Positions 16,667 through 25,689 of a DNA stretch of 64,000 bases are shown here, piece by piece. This DNA is from Streptococcus sp. HMSC034E03. GTDB taxonomy: Bacteria; Bacillota; Bacilli; Lactobacillales; Streptococcaceae. The notes under the pieces are model-generated. The model saw nothing but the letters and a program-made list of their open reading frames with translations, searched no databases and had not been told where the DNA came from. Numbering within the stretch: position 1 is the first letter of the stretch; the number at the start of each line of letters is the position of its first letter. Position numbers and translations under genes: made by a program. Where the stretch lies: positions 94,990-158,989 of the forward strand of contig NZ_KV804997.1 in assembly GCF_001811505.1 (NCBI RefSeq), written 5' to 3'.

Positions 16667-17242
16667 TTATTCTTTGATTTCAACTAGATTTTCATCAAGG
16701 AGTTTCGCTCCTAATGTATTCTTAAAATGTCCAAGTGCAAACTGATGGTTTTCAGGCCAAATGGATGCGACTGCTGGCTTGACAACTTCTATCTGATACC
16801 CAAGATTATAGGCATCGATAGCCGTATGCAATACACAGATATCTGTAAGAACTCCTGTTAAGATGACTGTATCCACGCGACGCTCTCGGAGACGAATATC
16901 CAAATCTGTACCAGAAAAAGCCGAATAGTGACGTTTGTCCATCCAGAAAACACGACTATCTTGGGCCTGTTCCTGATAAAATTCAGCTAACTTACCATAT
17001 AGATTACGCCCGCTAGTCCCAATCAGATTATGTGGGGGAAATAGTTTACTTTCTGGATGAAAGACATCATTTTCCTCATGAGCATCAATGGTAAAGAAAA
17101 TATAATCTCCACGGTCAAATGCTAATCTAGTCACCTGATTGATCGCTTCTGATATTGCTTGAGCAGGAGCTCCAGCTGTCAATTTTCCATAATCCGCTAC
17201 AAAATCTTCTGTATAGTCAATCGAAATTAAAGCCTTAGCCAT
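16667..17242 (-). CDS. pncA: isochorismatase-family cysteine hydrolase, probable nicotinamidase
   Basis: A 191-residue enzyme with the nicotinamidase pattern: catalytic D9 (SIDYTEDF), K103 (WMDKRHYSAF) and C136 (GVLTDICVLHT), and metal ligands D53 and H55 in TIDAHEEN with H71 in PPHNL. These fit PncA, which turns nicotinamide into nicotinate for NAD salvage; PncB and NadE in the same window would continue the pathway. Other isochorismatase hydrolases share the triad, so the substrate is inferred. Its ATG overlaps the codY stop codon (TAATG), so expression is tied to the codY transcript. Confidence 0.85.
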   Translation of the reverse strand: MAKALISIDYTEDFVADYGKLTAGAPAQAISEAINQVTRLAFDRGDYIFFTIDAHEENDVFHPESKLFPPHNLIGTSGRNLYGKLAEFYQEQAQDSRVFWMDKRHYSAFSGTDLDIRLRERRVDTVILTGVLTDICVLHTAIDAYNLGYQIEVVKPAVASIWPENHQFALGHFKNTLGAKLLDENLVEIKE

Positions 17243-18030
17243 TAATAGTCCCTCTTTTTCACTTCTTCAAAGATATCTGGGATCAAGACCTTAAGATAAG
17301 TTCCCTTCATCCCCAGTGAACGACTTTCAATAATTCCTGCTGATTCGAGCTTCCGAAGGGCATTGACAATCACAGAACGCGTAATACCGATACGGTCTGC
17401 AATGACTGACGCAGTTAACTGTCCTTCATTGCCATTCAATTCACTCAAAATAGCTGACACTGCTCGTAACTCAGAGTAAGAAAGAGTGTTGACTGCCATC
17501 GTTACGGCTGTACGACGACGGATATTTTTCTCGTCTTCTTCACGTTGGAAGTTCAAAAGCTGAATACCAACCACCGTACTAGCAATCTCAACAAGAATCA
17601 AATCCTCATCTTCGAATTTCTTGTCATTTCGCCAAATAATCAAAGAACCCAAACGAATCCCAGAAACATGGATTGGAGCAATTGTTGTCAAACCTTCTGG
17701 AAAATCAGAACGACTCTCAACTGGAAAGATGCTTAATTCGTGATCTACAGTCAGATTTGCTTCTGTATCGTAAATCATGTTTGCACCTTGTACATAGTCA
17801 TCCGGGAAAATCTTAGTTTGGAAGAACTGCTCTACGCGATCTGTATTGGTTTTGTAACGCATAAAATAGCCAAGGAGGCGCCCCTTGCTGTTAACAATAC
17901 AAGCGTTGCAATCAATAATATCCGCTAATTGGCGTGTGATAGCATTATATGGAAGATCATCTTGTAATTTCTCCTCCGCACGCTTCAGGATAGACGTAAT
18001 TTTTCTCGTTTTTTCTAATAAATGTGCCAT
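17242..18030 (-). CDS. codY: global regulator CodY
   Basis: A 262-residue GTP- and branched-chain-amino-acid-sensing repressor of full family length. The N-terminal GAF domain (about 1-155) begins [20 protein letters not shown] and includes the ligand-pocket region [18 protein letters not shown]. The C-terminal winged helix has [27 protein letters not shown] (about 203-229). It represses genes for amino-acid uptake and synthesis when nutrients are rich. A near-consensus CodY box lies at its own promoter (18087-18101), which suggests autoregulation, and another lies at livJ. RBS GAGGTGG is five bases before the ATG. Confidence 0.97.
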   Translation of the reverse strand: MAHLLEKTRKITSILKRAEEKLQDDLPYNAITRQLADIIDCNACIVNSKGRLLGYFMRYKTNTDRVEQFFQTKIFPDDYVQGANMIYDTEANLTVDHELSIFPVESRSDFPEGLTTIAPIHVSGIRLGSLIIWRNDKKFEDEDLILVEIASTVVGIQLLNFQREEDEKNIRRRTAVTMAVNTLSYSELRAVSAILSELNGNEGQLTASVIADRIGITRSVIVNALRKLESAGIIESRSLGMKGTYLKVLIPDIFEEVKKRDY

Positions 18031-18056
18031 TTTCCACCTCGTATTTAATCGCTTCC

Positions 18057-18101
18057 ATTATATCACAAAACTGTCTTTATTTCAATAATTATCTGAAAAT
18101 T
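18057..18101 (-). promoter_or_regulatory. codY promoter with CodY box
   Basis: Minus strand: -35 TTGAAA (18080-18085), 17-base spacer, -10 TATAAT (18057-18062) with an extended TG. Directly upstream of the -35 lies AATTTTCAGATAATT (18087-18101), 14 of 15 matches to the CodY box AATTTTCWGAAAATT. The sites are seen directly; autoregulation follows from known CodY biology. Confidence 0.85.
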
Positions 18102-18161
18102 GCTTATTGCATTGCAATTCTCTTACATTTGCAATTTTTTATATTTTTTTCAATTTTCTTG

Positions 18162-18299
18162 TTGACAGCTTCTCCATTTTTTGATAATATAATATTACAA
18201 GATAACAAATATATAGATATGACTTCTAGTATTAATTTTTACGTAACTCTCGGTCTCCTTATATATAAAAGCGATCCACCTCAGTGAACCGCTTTTTTA
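18162..18299 (+). ncRNA. candidate small RNA between codY and cshA
   Basis: On the plus strand, TTGACA (18162-18167), a 17-base spacer and an extended -10 TGA-TAATAT (18185-18190) predict a start near 18197. Transcription would end at the hairpin AAAGCG...CGCTTT with a T run (18266-18298), giving about 100 nt. No larger gene fits inside. The only frame is 22 codons (ATG at 18219, MTSSINFYVTLGLLIY...) without a ribosome site. The RNA would be antisense to nothing annotated and would converge on cshA, whose terminator it shares. Confidence 0.5.
18266..18298. terminator. bidirectional terminator at the cshA end
   Basis: Outer stem AAAGCG/CGCTTT with an inner TTCAC/GTGGA stem; T runs lie on both sides, so it can end cshA on the minus strand and the candidate small RNA on the plus strand. 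Confidence 0.8.
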
Positions 18300-19877
18300 T
18301 TATTTATCGCCCTTGTTACGAATAACGAAGCCTGTTTTCTTTTCGCTAGATGTTGTGCGAGGTTTTTTGTTGTCCTTACGGTAACGTTTTTCCTTATCAA
18401 AGCGGTCGTTTTTGCGACTGCCTTTTTTGAAATCATCCCGACGTTCACCACGACGATTGTCACGACGGCGTTCACGATCACGACGGTCATCTCCACGACG
18501 ACCTCCCTTACCTTTGCCACCAAAGCCACCACCAGATGGTTTAAATGGTAACGGTTTTTCACGTGCAATCTCAACCTCAGGAAGACTATCTGGGTCTTGA
18601 ACAGTTAAGCTGAGGATATACATAGCCAATTCTTCAGGACTGAATTCTGAGGCTAATTGACGAGCATCCTTGCCAAACTTCTCAAAGTTGCCACGAATCT
18701 CCTCATTCGCAAAATCACGTTCAATTTTCTTAAGAGCTACTTGCTTCTTAGCTTGGAAGGCTTCTTCCGCACTTGCAGGTTTGAGACCTTTCATACGTTT
18801 CTTAGTCAAGTTCTCAATGATTTGGAGGTAACCCATTTCATTAGGTGAAACGAAAGTAATAGACTGACCTGACTTACCTGCACGACCTGTACGACCGATA
18901 CGGTGAACATAACTCTCAGGATCTTGTGGGATATCATAGTTGTAGACATGAGTCACACCTGAAATATCCAAACCACGAGCAGCCACGTCTGTTGCAACTA
19001 AGACATCAAGGTTGCCATTTTTAAAATCACGAAGGACACGAAGGCGTTTGTTTTGGTCCAAATCTCCATGAATCCCTTCTGCACGGAAACCACGGATTTT
19101 AAGCCCACGAGTTAACTCGTCTACACGACGTTTTGTACGACCAAAAACGATTGACAACTCAGGTTGATCAACATCCATAAGACGAGTCATGGTGTCAAAT
19201 TTTTCTTGTTCCTTAACACGGATATAGTACTGGTCAACTAGTTCTGTAGTTAATTCTTTGGCAGCAATCTTCACATGCTCAGGTTCTTTCATGAACTGAA
19301 CACCAATACGTTTGATAGCATCTGGCATAGTCGCTGAAAAGAGCAAGGTTTGACGATTTTCTGGGACACGAGAGATGATGGCTTCGATGTCTTCAAGGAA
19401 TCCCATGTTGAGCATCTCATCTGCTTCGTCAAGGATGAGAGTTTCAATGTCTTGCAATTTCAAGGCCTTGCGTTTAATCAAGTCTAGGAGACGACCAGGC
19501 GTTCCAACTACGATATGAGCCCCTGATTTAAGAGCCTTGATTTGTTTTTCAATACTTGAACCACCATAGACTGAACGAACTTTTACACCTTTACTACGAC
19601 CAAAGCGGAAGAGTTCTTCCTGACTTTGAACAGCCAGTTCACGAGTTGGCGCAATCACCAAAGCTTGGATTGTCGCTTCTTCTGTGCGAATTTTTTCAAG
19701 GGTTGGCAAGCCAAAGGCTGCTGTTTTCCCTGTACCAGTCTGTGCTTGACCGATAACATCTTTTCCTTCAAGAGCCAAAGGAATAGTTTGCTCTTGGATA
19801 GGACTTGCTTCCACAAATCCTGCTTTATCAACTTCTGCTAAAAGGTCAGCAGACAAGTTAAATTCATTAAATTTCAC
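18300..19877 (-). CDS. cshA: DEAD-box RNA helicase CshA
   Basis: A 525-residue ATP-dependent RNA helicase. Motifs: Q-motif PIQEQTIP, motif I AQTGTGKT (about 43-50), Ia APTRELA, motif II LDEADEML (about 150), motif III LFSATMP, motif V ATDVAARGLDISG and motif VI HRIGRTGRAGK. The tail beyond residue 430 is basic and rich in R, G, D and K (RRGDDRRDRERRRDNRRGE), typical of CshA and RNA binding. CshA helps mRNA turnover with the degradosome and helps growth in the cold. The 340-base upstream region has an extended -10 TATACT (20027-20032) and a leader of roughly 140 nt with a GC hairpin next to the gene. Confidence 0.95.
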   Translation of the reverse strand: MKFNEFNLSADLLAEVDKAGFVEASPIQEQTIPLALEGKDVIGQAQTGTGKTAAFGLPTLEKIRTEEATIQALVIAPTRELAVQSQEELFRFGRSKGVKVRSVYGGSSIEKQIKALKSGAHIVVGTPGRLLDLIKRKALKLQDIETLILDEADEMLNMGFLEDIEAIISRVPENRQTLLFSATMPDAIKRIGVQFMKEPEHVKIAAKELTTELVDQYYIRVKEQEKFDTMTRLMDVDQPELSIVFGRTKRRVDELTRGLKIRGFRAEGIHGDLDQNKRLRVLRDFKNGNLDVLVATDVAARGLDISGVTHVYNYDIPQDPESYVHRIGRTGRAGKSGQSITFVSPNEMGYLQIIENLTKKRMKGLKPASAEEAFQAKKQVALKKIERDFANEEIRGNFEKFGKDARQLASEFSPEELAMYILSLTVQDPDSLPEVEIAREKPLPFKPSGGGFGGKGKGGRRGDDRRDRERRRDNRRGERRDDFKKGSRKNDRFDKEKRYRKDNKKPRTTSSEKKTGFVIRNKGDK

Positions 19878-20218
19878 GTTTTTCTTCTTTCTAAAGGTGG
19901 TGCGAAGCCACCCTATAGCGCTTAGTTTATACTTTTCTTTTCATGACGTATTTTCATATCTTCTATGAAAGATCGTGTTGCTTCTTTTCCACAAAAGAAA
20001 AGTACTGCTTTCTTTGCAACTTATCTAGTATAACACAAGAAAGGGCCAAAAGATAGTCTAACCACTTGATTAAATCATGTAAACGATTTTTCTATTTTTT
20101 GAACTTGATTCTCAAAAGCTTTCGTAAGACTAATTTAGTCCAATATTTTTTTCCGTAGCAGATTTGTGAAATTATTTTTTTCTTGTGCTAGAATGAAATC
20201 AAACAGGAGGATTTAAAA
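19878..20218. promoter_or_regulatory. divergent region: cshA leader and rclA promoter
   Basis: Minus strand: TGT-TATACT (20027-20032) would start a cshA leader of about 140 nt that ends with a GGTGG-CTTCGCA-CCACC hairpin (19896-19912) close to the start codon. Such leaders are common before cold-responsive helicase genes. Plus strand: TTGTGC-TAGAAT (about 20183-20194) is a plausible extended -10 for the oxidoreductase gene, followed by AGGAGG. No gene is seen. Confidence 0.55.
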
Positions 20219-21535
20219 ATGTTAACATACGATTTAATTGTTATTGGATTTGGTAAGGCAGGTAAAACTCTTGCTGGGAAACTAGCTTCAGCTGGTAAAA
20301 AAGTTGCCCTTATCGAACGCAGTAAGGCGATGTACGGAGGAACTTGTATCAATATCGGTTGTATCCCAACTAAAACCTTGTTAGTTGCCGCAGAAAAGGA
20401 CTTGTCATTTGACGAGGTTATGGCAACTAAAAACACTGTTACTACACGCCTCAATGGTAAAAACTATGCTACTATCGCTGGTACTGGAGTTGATATCATT
20501 GATGCCGAAGCCCACTTTGTTTCTAATAAAGTCATCGAAATTCAAGCTGGTGATGAAAAACAAGAACTAACTGCTGAAACAATCGTCATCAACACTGGTG
20601 CTGTTTCAAACGTATTGCCAATTCCAGGTCTTGCGACTAGCAAGAATGTCTTTGACTCAACAGGCATCCAAAACTTGGAACAATTACCAGAAAAACTCGG
20701 AATTCTTGGTGGTGGAAACATTGGTCTTGAATTTGCTGGTCTTTACAACAAACTCGGAAGCAAGGTAACAGTCTTGGATGCTCTAGATACTTTCCTACCT
20801 CGTGCAGAACCTTCCATCGCAGCTCTTGCTAAACAATACATGGAAGAAGACGGCATCGAATTGCTTCAAAACATCCATACTACTGAAATCAAAAACGATG
20901 GTGACCAAGTTCTTGTTGTGACTGAAAATGAAACCTATCGTTTCGATGCCCTTCTCTATGCAACAGGACGTAAACCAAATGTTGAACCACTTCAACTTGA
21001 AAATACAGATATTGAACTTACTGAACGTGGCGCTATCAAGGTCGACAAAAACTGTCAAACAAATGTTCCTGGAGTCTTTGCAGTTGGAGATGTCAACGGT
21101 GGCCTTCAATTCACTTACATTTCACTTGATGACTTCCGTGTTGTCTACAGCTACCTTGCTGGTGATGGCAGCTACACACTTGAAGACCGTCTCAATGTGC
21201 CAAACACCATGTTTATCACACCTGCACTTTCACAAGTTGGTTTGACTGAAAGCCAAGCAGCTGATTTGAAACTTCCATACGCTGTCAAGGAAATCCCTGT
21301 TGCAGCAATGCCTCGTGGTCATGTAAACGGTGACCTTCGTGGCGCCTTCAAAGCTGTTGTCAATACTGAAACTAAAGAAATTCTCGGTGCAACTATCTTC
21401 TCTGAAGGTTCTCAAGAAATCATTAATATCATCACTGTTGCAATGGATAACAAAATCCCATACACATACTTCACAAAACAAATCTTCACTCACCCAACCT
21501 TGGCTGAGAACTTGAATGACTTGTTTGCGATTTAG
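20219..21535 (+). CDS. FAD-dependent pyridine nucleotide-disulfide oxidoreductase (RclA-like)
   Basis: A 438-residue flavoenzyme of the class I disulfide reductase family. The N-terminal FAD site is VIGFGKAGKTLAGKLA, the redox pair is C43/C48 in GGTCINIGCIPTK, the NAD(P) site is LGILGGGNIGLEFAG (about 160-174), the second FAD segment is GVFAVGDVNGG, and the C-terminal dimer interface ends QIFTHPTLAENLNDLF with the usual His. It is closest in pattern to RclA/YkgC, which helps against reactive chlorine or copper stress, rather than glutathione or lipoamide reductases; that is inference. AGGAGG precedes the ATG. Monocistronic with its own terminator. Confidence 0.85.
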   Translation: MLTYDLIVIGFGKAGKTLAGKLASAGKKVALIERSKAMYGGTCINIGCIPTKTLLVAAEKDLSFDEVMATKNTVTTRLNGKNYATIAGTGVDIIDAEAHFVSNKVIEIQAGDEKQELTAETIVINTGAVSNVLPIPGLATSKNVFDSTGIQNLEQLPEKLGILGGGNIGLEFAGLYNKLGSKVTVLDALDTFLPRAEPSIAALAKQYMEEDGIELLQNIHTTEIKNDGDQVLVVTENETYRFDALLYATGRKPNVEPLQLENTDIELTERGAIKVDKNCQTNVPGVFAVGDVNGGLQFTYISLDDFRVVYSYLAGDGSYTLEDRLNVPNTMFITPALSQVGLTESQAADLKLPYAVKEIPVAAMPRGHVNGDLRGAFKAVVNTETKEILGATIFSEGSQEIINIITVAMDNKIPYTYFTKQIFTHPTLAENLNDLFAI

Positions 21536-21543
21536 TTTTATCA

Positions 21544-21575
21544 AGCAGCCCTCCTTGGGCTGTTTTTCTTTTTCT
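21544..21575 (+). terminator. terminator of the RclA-like gene
   Basis: CAGCCC-TCCTT-GGGCTG stem-loop followed by TTTTTCTTTTTC. Confidence 0.9.
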
Positions 21576-21609
21576 AAAATCTCAAAACTGTCTTTTTCAG
21601 CTTTTATGA

Positions 21610-21624
21610 TATAATAGAAACATG
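21610..21624 (+). promoter_or_regulatory. murT promoter with predicted leaderless start
   Basis: An extended -10 box TGA-TATAAT ends at 21615, only six bases before the murT ATG (21622-21624). RNA would therefore start at or next to the ATG, and no Shine-Dalgarno sequence lies between. The -35 is weak (CTGTCT). Confidence 0.65.
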
Positions 21625-22965
21625 AAATTAAAAACTACTTTGGGTCTTCTTGCTGGGCGTTCTTCTCATTTTATTTTGAGTCGTCTTGGACGTGGAAGTA
21701 CGCTCCCTGGAAAACTGGCCCTTCAATTTGATAAAGATATTTTACAACATTTAGCGAAGAACTACGAAATTGTCGTGGTTACTGGTACCAATGGAAAAAC
21801 CTTGACAACTGCCCTCACTGTCGGTATTTTAAACGAAGTCTATGGTCAAGTTTTGACCAATCCAAGTGGTGCCAACATGATCACAGGGATTACAACTACC
21901 TTCTTGACAGCCAAATCCTCTAAAACAGGCAAAAACATTGCAGTTTTAGAAATCGACGAGGCCAGTCTTTCCCGTATCTGTGACTACATCAAGCCAAGTC
22001 TCTTCGTCATCACCAATATCTTCCGCGATCAAATGGACCGCTACGGTGAGATTTATACAACCTATAACATGATTTTGGATGCTATTCGAAAAGTTCCTAC
22101 TGCTACTGTTCTGCTGAACGGTGATAGTCCACTTTTCTATAAACCTGCAATTCCAAATCCTGTTCAATATTTTGGTTTTGATTTGGAAAAAGGACCAGCA
22201 CAACTGGCTCACTACAATACCGAAGGTATCCTCTGCCCTGAATGTCATAGCATTCTTAAGTACGAGCTCAATACCTATGCCAACTTGGGTGCCTACATCT
22301 GTGAAAATTGTGGATGCAAACGTCCTGAGCTGGATTATCGTCTGACTGAACTGGTTGAATTGACCAACAATCGCTCTCGTTTTGTTATCGACGGCCAGGA
22401 ATACGGTATCCAAATCGGTGGTCTCTACAACATCTACAATGCTCTGGCTGCAGTTGCTATCGCCCGTTACCTAGGCGCTGATTCTCAACTGATTAAACAA
22501 GGATTTGACAAGAGTCGTGCAGTATTCGGTCGCCAAGAAACCTTCCAGATTGGTGACAAGGAATGCACACTGGTTCTTATTAAAAATCCTGTTGGTGCTA
22601 CCCAGGCCATCGAAATGATCAAACTAGCTCCTTACCCATTTAGTCTATCTGTTCTCCTCAATGCCAACTATGCGGATGGGATTGATACCAGCTGGATTTG
22701 GGATGCAGATTTTGAACAAATTACTGATATGGACATTCCTGAAATCAATGCAGGTGGCGTTCGTCATTCTGAAATTGCTCGTCGTCTACGTGTTACTGGC
22801 TATCCAGCTGACAAGATCACTGAAACAAGTAGACTGGAACAAGTTCTCAAAACGATCGAAGCTCAAGACTGCAAGCATGCCTATATCCTTGCGACTTATA
22901 CGGCTATGCTAGAATTCCGAGAATTACTAGCCAATCGTCAGATTGTTAGAAAGGAGATGAACTAA
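21622..22965 (+). CDS. murT: lipid II isoglutaminyl synthase, Mur-ligase subunit MurT
   Basis: A 447-residue Mur-ligase homologue that activates the alpha-carboxyl of D-Glu in lipid II for amidation to D-isoglutamine, using ammonia made by GatD. Motifs: P-loop [14 protein letters not shown] (about 53-66), a four-cysteine zinc ribbon inserted in the middle domain (CPECHS and CENCGC, about 205-230), and the C-terminal MurT-specific domain with [16 protein letters not shown]. The murT stop overlaps the gatD start, so the two subunits are co-translated. Amidated lipid II is needed for efficient cross-linking in streptococci. Confidence 0.96.
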   Translation: MKLKTTLGLLAGRSSHFILSRLGRGSTLPGKLALQFDKDILQHLAKNYEIVVVTGTNGKTLTTALTVGILNEVYGQVLTNPSGANMITGITTTFLTAKSSKTGKNIAVLEIDEASLSRICDYIKPSLFVITNIFRDQMDRYGEIYTTYNMILDAIRKVPTATVLLNGDSPLFYKPAIPNPVQYFGFDLEKGPAQLAHYNTEGILCPECHSILKYELNTYANLGAYICENCGCKRPELDYRLTELVELTNNRSRFVIDGQEYGIQIGGLYNIYNALAAVAIARYLGADSQLIKQGFDKSRAVFGRQETFQIGDKECTLVLIKNPVGATQAIEMIKLAPYPFSLSVLLNANYADGIDTSWIWDADFEQITDMDIPEINAGGVRHSEIARRLRVTGYPADKITETSRLEQVLKTIEAQDCKHAYILATYTAMLEFRELLANRQIVRKEMN

Positions 22966-23747
22966 TGGTTTATACTTCACTTTCCTCAAAAGACGGCATT
23001 TATCCTTACCAACTAAATATCGCCCACCTCTATGGGAATCTCATGAATACCTACGGAGATAATGGGAATATCCTCATGCTCAAGTATGTAGCTGAAAAGC
23101 TGGGGGCCCATGTGACAGTTGACATCGTTTCGCTTCATGACAATTTCGATGAACATCACTACGATATTGCCTTTTTCGGCGGTGGCCAAGACTTTGAACA
23201 AAGCATCATTGCTGGTGATTTGCCTGCTAAAAAAGAAAGTATCGACAACTTTATCCAAAATGATGGTGTCGTCCTTGCTATCTGTGGTGGCTTCCAGCTA
23301 TTAGGTCAATACTATATTGAAGCTTCCGGAAGACGCATAGAAGGTCTAGGTGTCATGGGACATTACACACTCAACCAAACCAATAACCGCTTTATCGGTG
23401 ACATTAAAATTCATAACGAAGAATTCGATGAAACCTACTATGGTTTTGAAAATCACCAAGGCCGCACCTTCCTCTCAGATGACCAAAAACCACTGGGGCA
23501 GGTTGTCTACGGAAATGGCAACAACGAAGAAAAGGTCGGTGAAGGTGTTCACTATAAAAATGTCTTTGGTTCTTATTTCCACGGGCCTATCTTATCTCGT
23601 AATGCCAACCTAGCCTATCGCTTGATCACTACTGCTCTTAAGAAAAAATATGGTCAAGACATCGACCTTCCAGCTTATGAGGATATTCTCAGCCAAGAAA
23701 TCGCTGAAGAATATAGCGATGTTAAAAGCAAGGCAGACTTCAATTAA
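22965..23747 (+). CDS. gatD: lipid II isoglutaminyl synthase, glutamine amidotransferase subunit GatD
   Basis: A 260-residue class I-like (CobB/CobQ type) glutaminase. The nucleophile is C107 in [16 protein letters not shown], the oxyanion region is [11 protein letters not shown], and the catalytic His lies in [13 protein letters not shown]. It supplies ammonia to MurT. RBS AAGGAGATG lies within the end of murT. Cytoplasmic, acting on lipid-linked precursors at the membrane. A clear terminator follows. Confidence 0.96.
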   Translation: MVYTSLSSKDGIYPYQLNIAHLYGNLMNTYGDNGNILMLKYVAEKLGAHVTVDIVSLHDNFDEHHYDIAFFGGGQDFEQSIIAGDLPAKKESIDNFIQNDGVVLAICGGFQLLGQYYIEASGRRIEGLGVMGHYTLNQTNNRFIGDIKIHNEEFDETYYGFENHQGRTFLSDDQKPLGQVVYGNGNNEEKVGEGVHYKNVFGSYFHGPILSRNANLAYRLITTALKKKYGQDIDLPAYEDILSQEIAEEYSDVKSKADFN

Positions 23748-23754
23748 TATTTAG

Positions 23755-23788
23755 ATTCCAACATGCTATTAGCTGTTGGAATTTTTTT
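23755..23788 (+). terminator. murT-gatD terminator
   Basis: ATTCCAACA (23755-23763) pairs with TGTTGGAAT, followed by a run of seven T. Confidence 0.9.
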
Positions 23789-23862
23789 AGGTTCTTTTCT
23801 CCTTCTTCCTTGCATTTTCTACTAATTTTTGCAAAAATAGAGGGGTAGAAAGAAGGTAGAAT

Positions 23863-24945
23863 ATGTCTAAATTACAACAAATCTTAACTTATCTTGAATC
23901 AGAAAAGCTAGACGTCGCTGTCGTATCTGACCCCGTCACAATTAATTACCTCACTGGCTTTTACAGTGATCCACACGAACGTCAAATGTTCCTTTTTGTC
24001 CTTGCAGATCAGGAACCGCTTCTCTTCGTTCCAGCACTTGAGGTTGAACGTGCGACTAGCACTGTCTCTTTCCCAGTAGTTGGCTACGTGGACTCTGAAA
24101 ATCCTTGGAAGAAAATCCAAAATGCTCTTCCACAGCTTGATTTCAAACGTGTAGCAGTTGAGTTTGACAATCTCATCTTGACTAAATATCACGGTTTGAA
24201 AACTGTCTTTGAAAGTGCTGAGTTTGAGAACTTAACTCCATTGATCCAACGTATGCGCTTGATCAAATCAGCAGATGAAGTGCAAAAGATGATGGTTGCA
24301 GGTGTTTACGCCGACAAGTCTGTTAAAGTTGGTTTTGACAATATCTCTCTTGATAATACGGAAACAGATATCATTGCACAAATCGACTTTGCTATGAAAC
24401 GTGAAGGCTATGAAATGAGCTTTGATACTATGGTTTTAACAGGTGATAACGCTGCAAATCCGCATGGTATCCCTGGAGCTAACAAGGTTGAAAACAATGC
24501 CCTTCTCCTCTTTGACCTCGGTGTGATGGTCAATGGTTATGCATCAGATATGACTCGTACAGTCGCTGTTGGTAAACCTGACCAGTTCAAGAAAGATATT
24601 TACAACTTGACTCTGGAAGCCCAACAAGCTGCCCTTGACTTTATCAAACCTGGTGTGACAGCTCATGAAGTAGACCGCGCAGCTCGTGAAGTGATTGAAA
24701 AAGCTGGCTACGGTGAGTACTTTAACCACCGTCTCGGTCATGGTATCGGTATGGATGTACACGAATTCCCATCCATCATGGAAGGAAACGACATGGTTAT
24801 CGAAGAAGGCATGTGCTTCTCAGTTGAGCCTGGTATCTACATCCCTGGTAAAGTCGGTGTCCGCATCGAAGACTGTGGTGTTGTAACGAAGGATGGCTTC
24901 GACCTCTTTACAAGTACCAGCAAAGATTTACTTTATTTTGATTAA
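23863..24945 (+). CDS. pepQ: Xaa-Pro dipeptidase / aminopeptidase P family
   Basis: A 360-residue metallopeptidase of the pita-bread fold (M24). Metal ligands: the first Asp in LLFDLGVMVNGY, the second Asp in ASDMTRTV, His in HRLGHGIGMDVHE, and two Glu in FSVEPGIYI and RIEDCGVV. The N-terminal creatinase-like domain spans about 1-130. It cleaves dipeptides or N-terminal residues followed by proline, which helps use of peptide nutrients imported by oligopeptide transporters. Substrate class is inferred from family and length. RBS GAAGG lies upstream. It ends at a bidirectional terminator shared with the acetyltransferase gene. Confidence 0.93.
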   Translation: MSKLQQILTYLESEKLDVAVVSDPVTINYLTGFYSDPHERQMFLFVLADQEPLLFVPALEVERATSTVSFPVVGYVDSENPWKKIQNALPQLDFKRVAVEFDNLILTKYHGLKTVFESAEFENLTPLIQRMRLIKSADEVQKMMVAGVYADKSVKVGFDNISLDNTETDIIAQIDFAMKREGYEMSFDTMVLTGDNAANPHGIPGANKVENNALLLFDLGVMVNGYASDMTRTVAVGKPDQFKKDIYNLTLEAQQAALDFIKPGVTAHEVDRAAREVIEKAGYGEYFNHRLGHGIGMDVHEFPSIMEGNDMVIEEGMCFSVEPGIYIPGKVGVRIEDCGVVTKDGFDLFTSTSKDLLYFD

Positions 24946-24957
24946 AAAGTATATTAT

Positions 24958-25000
24958 AAAAAATAAGATGGAAAAGTTATTCTTTTCCATCTTATTTTTT
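24958..25000. terminator. bidirectional terminator between pepQ and a GNAT gene
   Basis: AAAATAAGATGGAAAAG and CTTTTCCATCTTATTTT are a 17-base perfect stem with a TTATT loop, flanked by A and T runs. Confidence 0.93.
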
Positions 25001-25534
25001 GATTTGATAATAAATTTTATCAGCGATATAACCTTTTCGTTCAACTGCATTTGGAATCGTCTTCCAAAAAGCCATACCCACCTTTTCCATAACACGACCA
25101 GATGCTGGGTTTAGACTTACATAGCAAGCATCAACCTCTTCAAATCCAATCTCATCTAGACAGTATGATAAAACTGCCTTCAAGGCTTCTGTCATGAGTC
25201 CTCGTCCCCAGTAGTCCATCCCCAAGATATATCCGATCTCACAGCTAGAGTTTTCTTTATCCACACTGACCAGACTAATATCTCCAATGACATAGTCTGG
25301 ATTTTCTTTGAGACAGATGGCCCATTTGTAGCAATTTGGATCGTCATAGGTTTTTACCCAATTGCCAATAGAATTTCGAGTCTGTTCGACATTCAGGTGT
25401 GGATCCCAAGTAACATAGGTTAGATTATCTAGACGAGAAGCCCAATTCTCAAACATAGCTTGAGCATCATCTTCCACAAATCTCCTCAAGATCAATCGTT
25501 CAGTTTCTATAGGTTGTGTCCCTAGTGCTTTCAT
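24992..25534 (-). CDS. GNAT family N-acetyltransferase (RimJ/RimL type)
   Basis: A 180-residue acetyltransferase. It begins IETERLILRRFVEDDAQAMF, the opening of RimJ/RimL-like enzymes, and carries the acetyl-CoA loop DYWGRGLMTEALKAVL (about 113-128) and CYVSLNPASGRVMEKVGM, the Asn/Ser motif at the C-terminal half of the fold. These enzymes acetylate ribosomal-protein N-termini or small molecules; the target is unknown. Its coding end lies within the terminator shared with pepQ. Confidence 0.87.
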   Translation of the reverse strand: MKALGTQPIETERLILRRFVEDDAQAMFENWASRLDNLTYVTWDPHLNVEQTRNSIGNWVKTYDDPNCYKWAICLKENPDYVIGDISLVSVDKENSSCEIGYILGMDYWGRGLMTEALKAVLSYCLDEIGFEEVDACYVSLNPASGRVMEKVGMAFWKTIPNAVERKGYIADKIYYQIKK

Positions 25535-25615
25535 AATCGTAACTCGCTTTCTATTTTATGGATGGGCTCAAACTTACATTGACCTATCTCAGTCTCCTAT
25601 TGCAAGTTATAAAGT

Positions 25616-25689
25616 GAAAAAGGTCCTCCGGACTTTCCTCGTTCTCCTGTTTCTAGACTCGGGGTAAAAACCTCCCCCGGAGGTTTTTA
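25616..25689 (-). terminator. double terminator downstream of nadE with a shared spacer repeat
   Basis: The first hairpin AAAAACCTCC/GGAGGTTTTT (25666-25688) overlaps the nadE stop codon; the second is GTCCGGAGGAC with a TTTTTC tail (25620-25634). The spacer between them (25633-25663) matches about 20 of 31 positions with the spacers in the rpsR terminator array at 54237-54461, so both belong to one repeat family. Confidence 0.7.
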
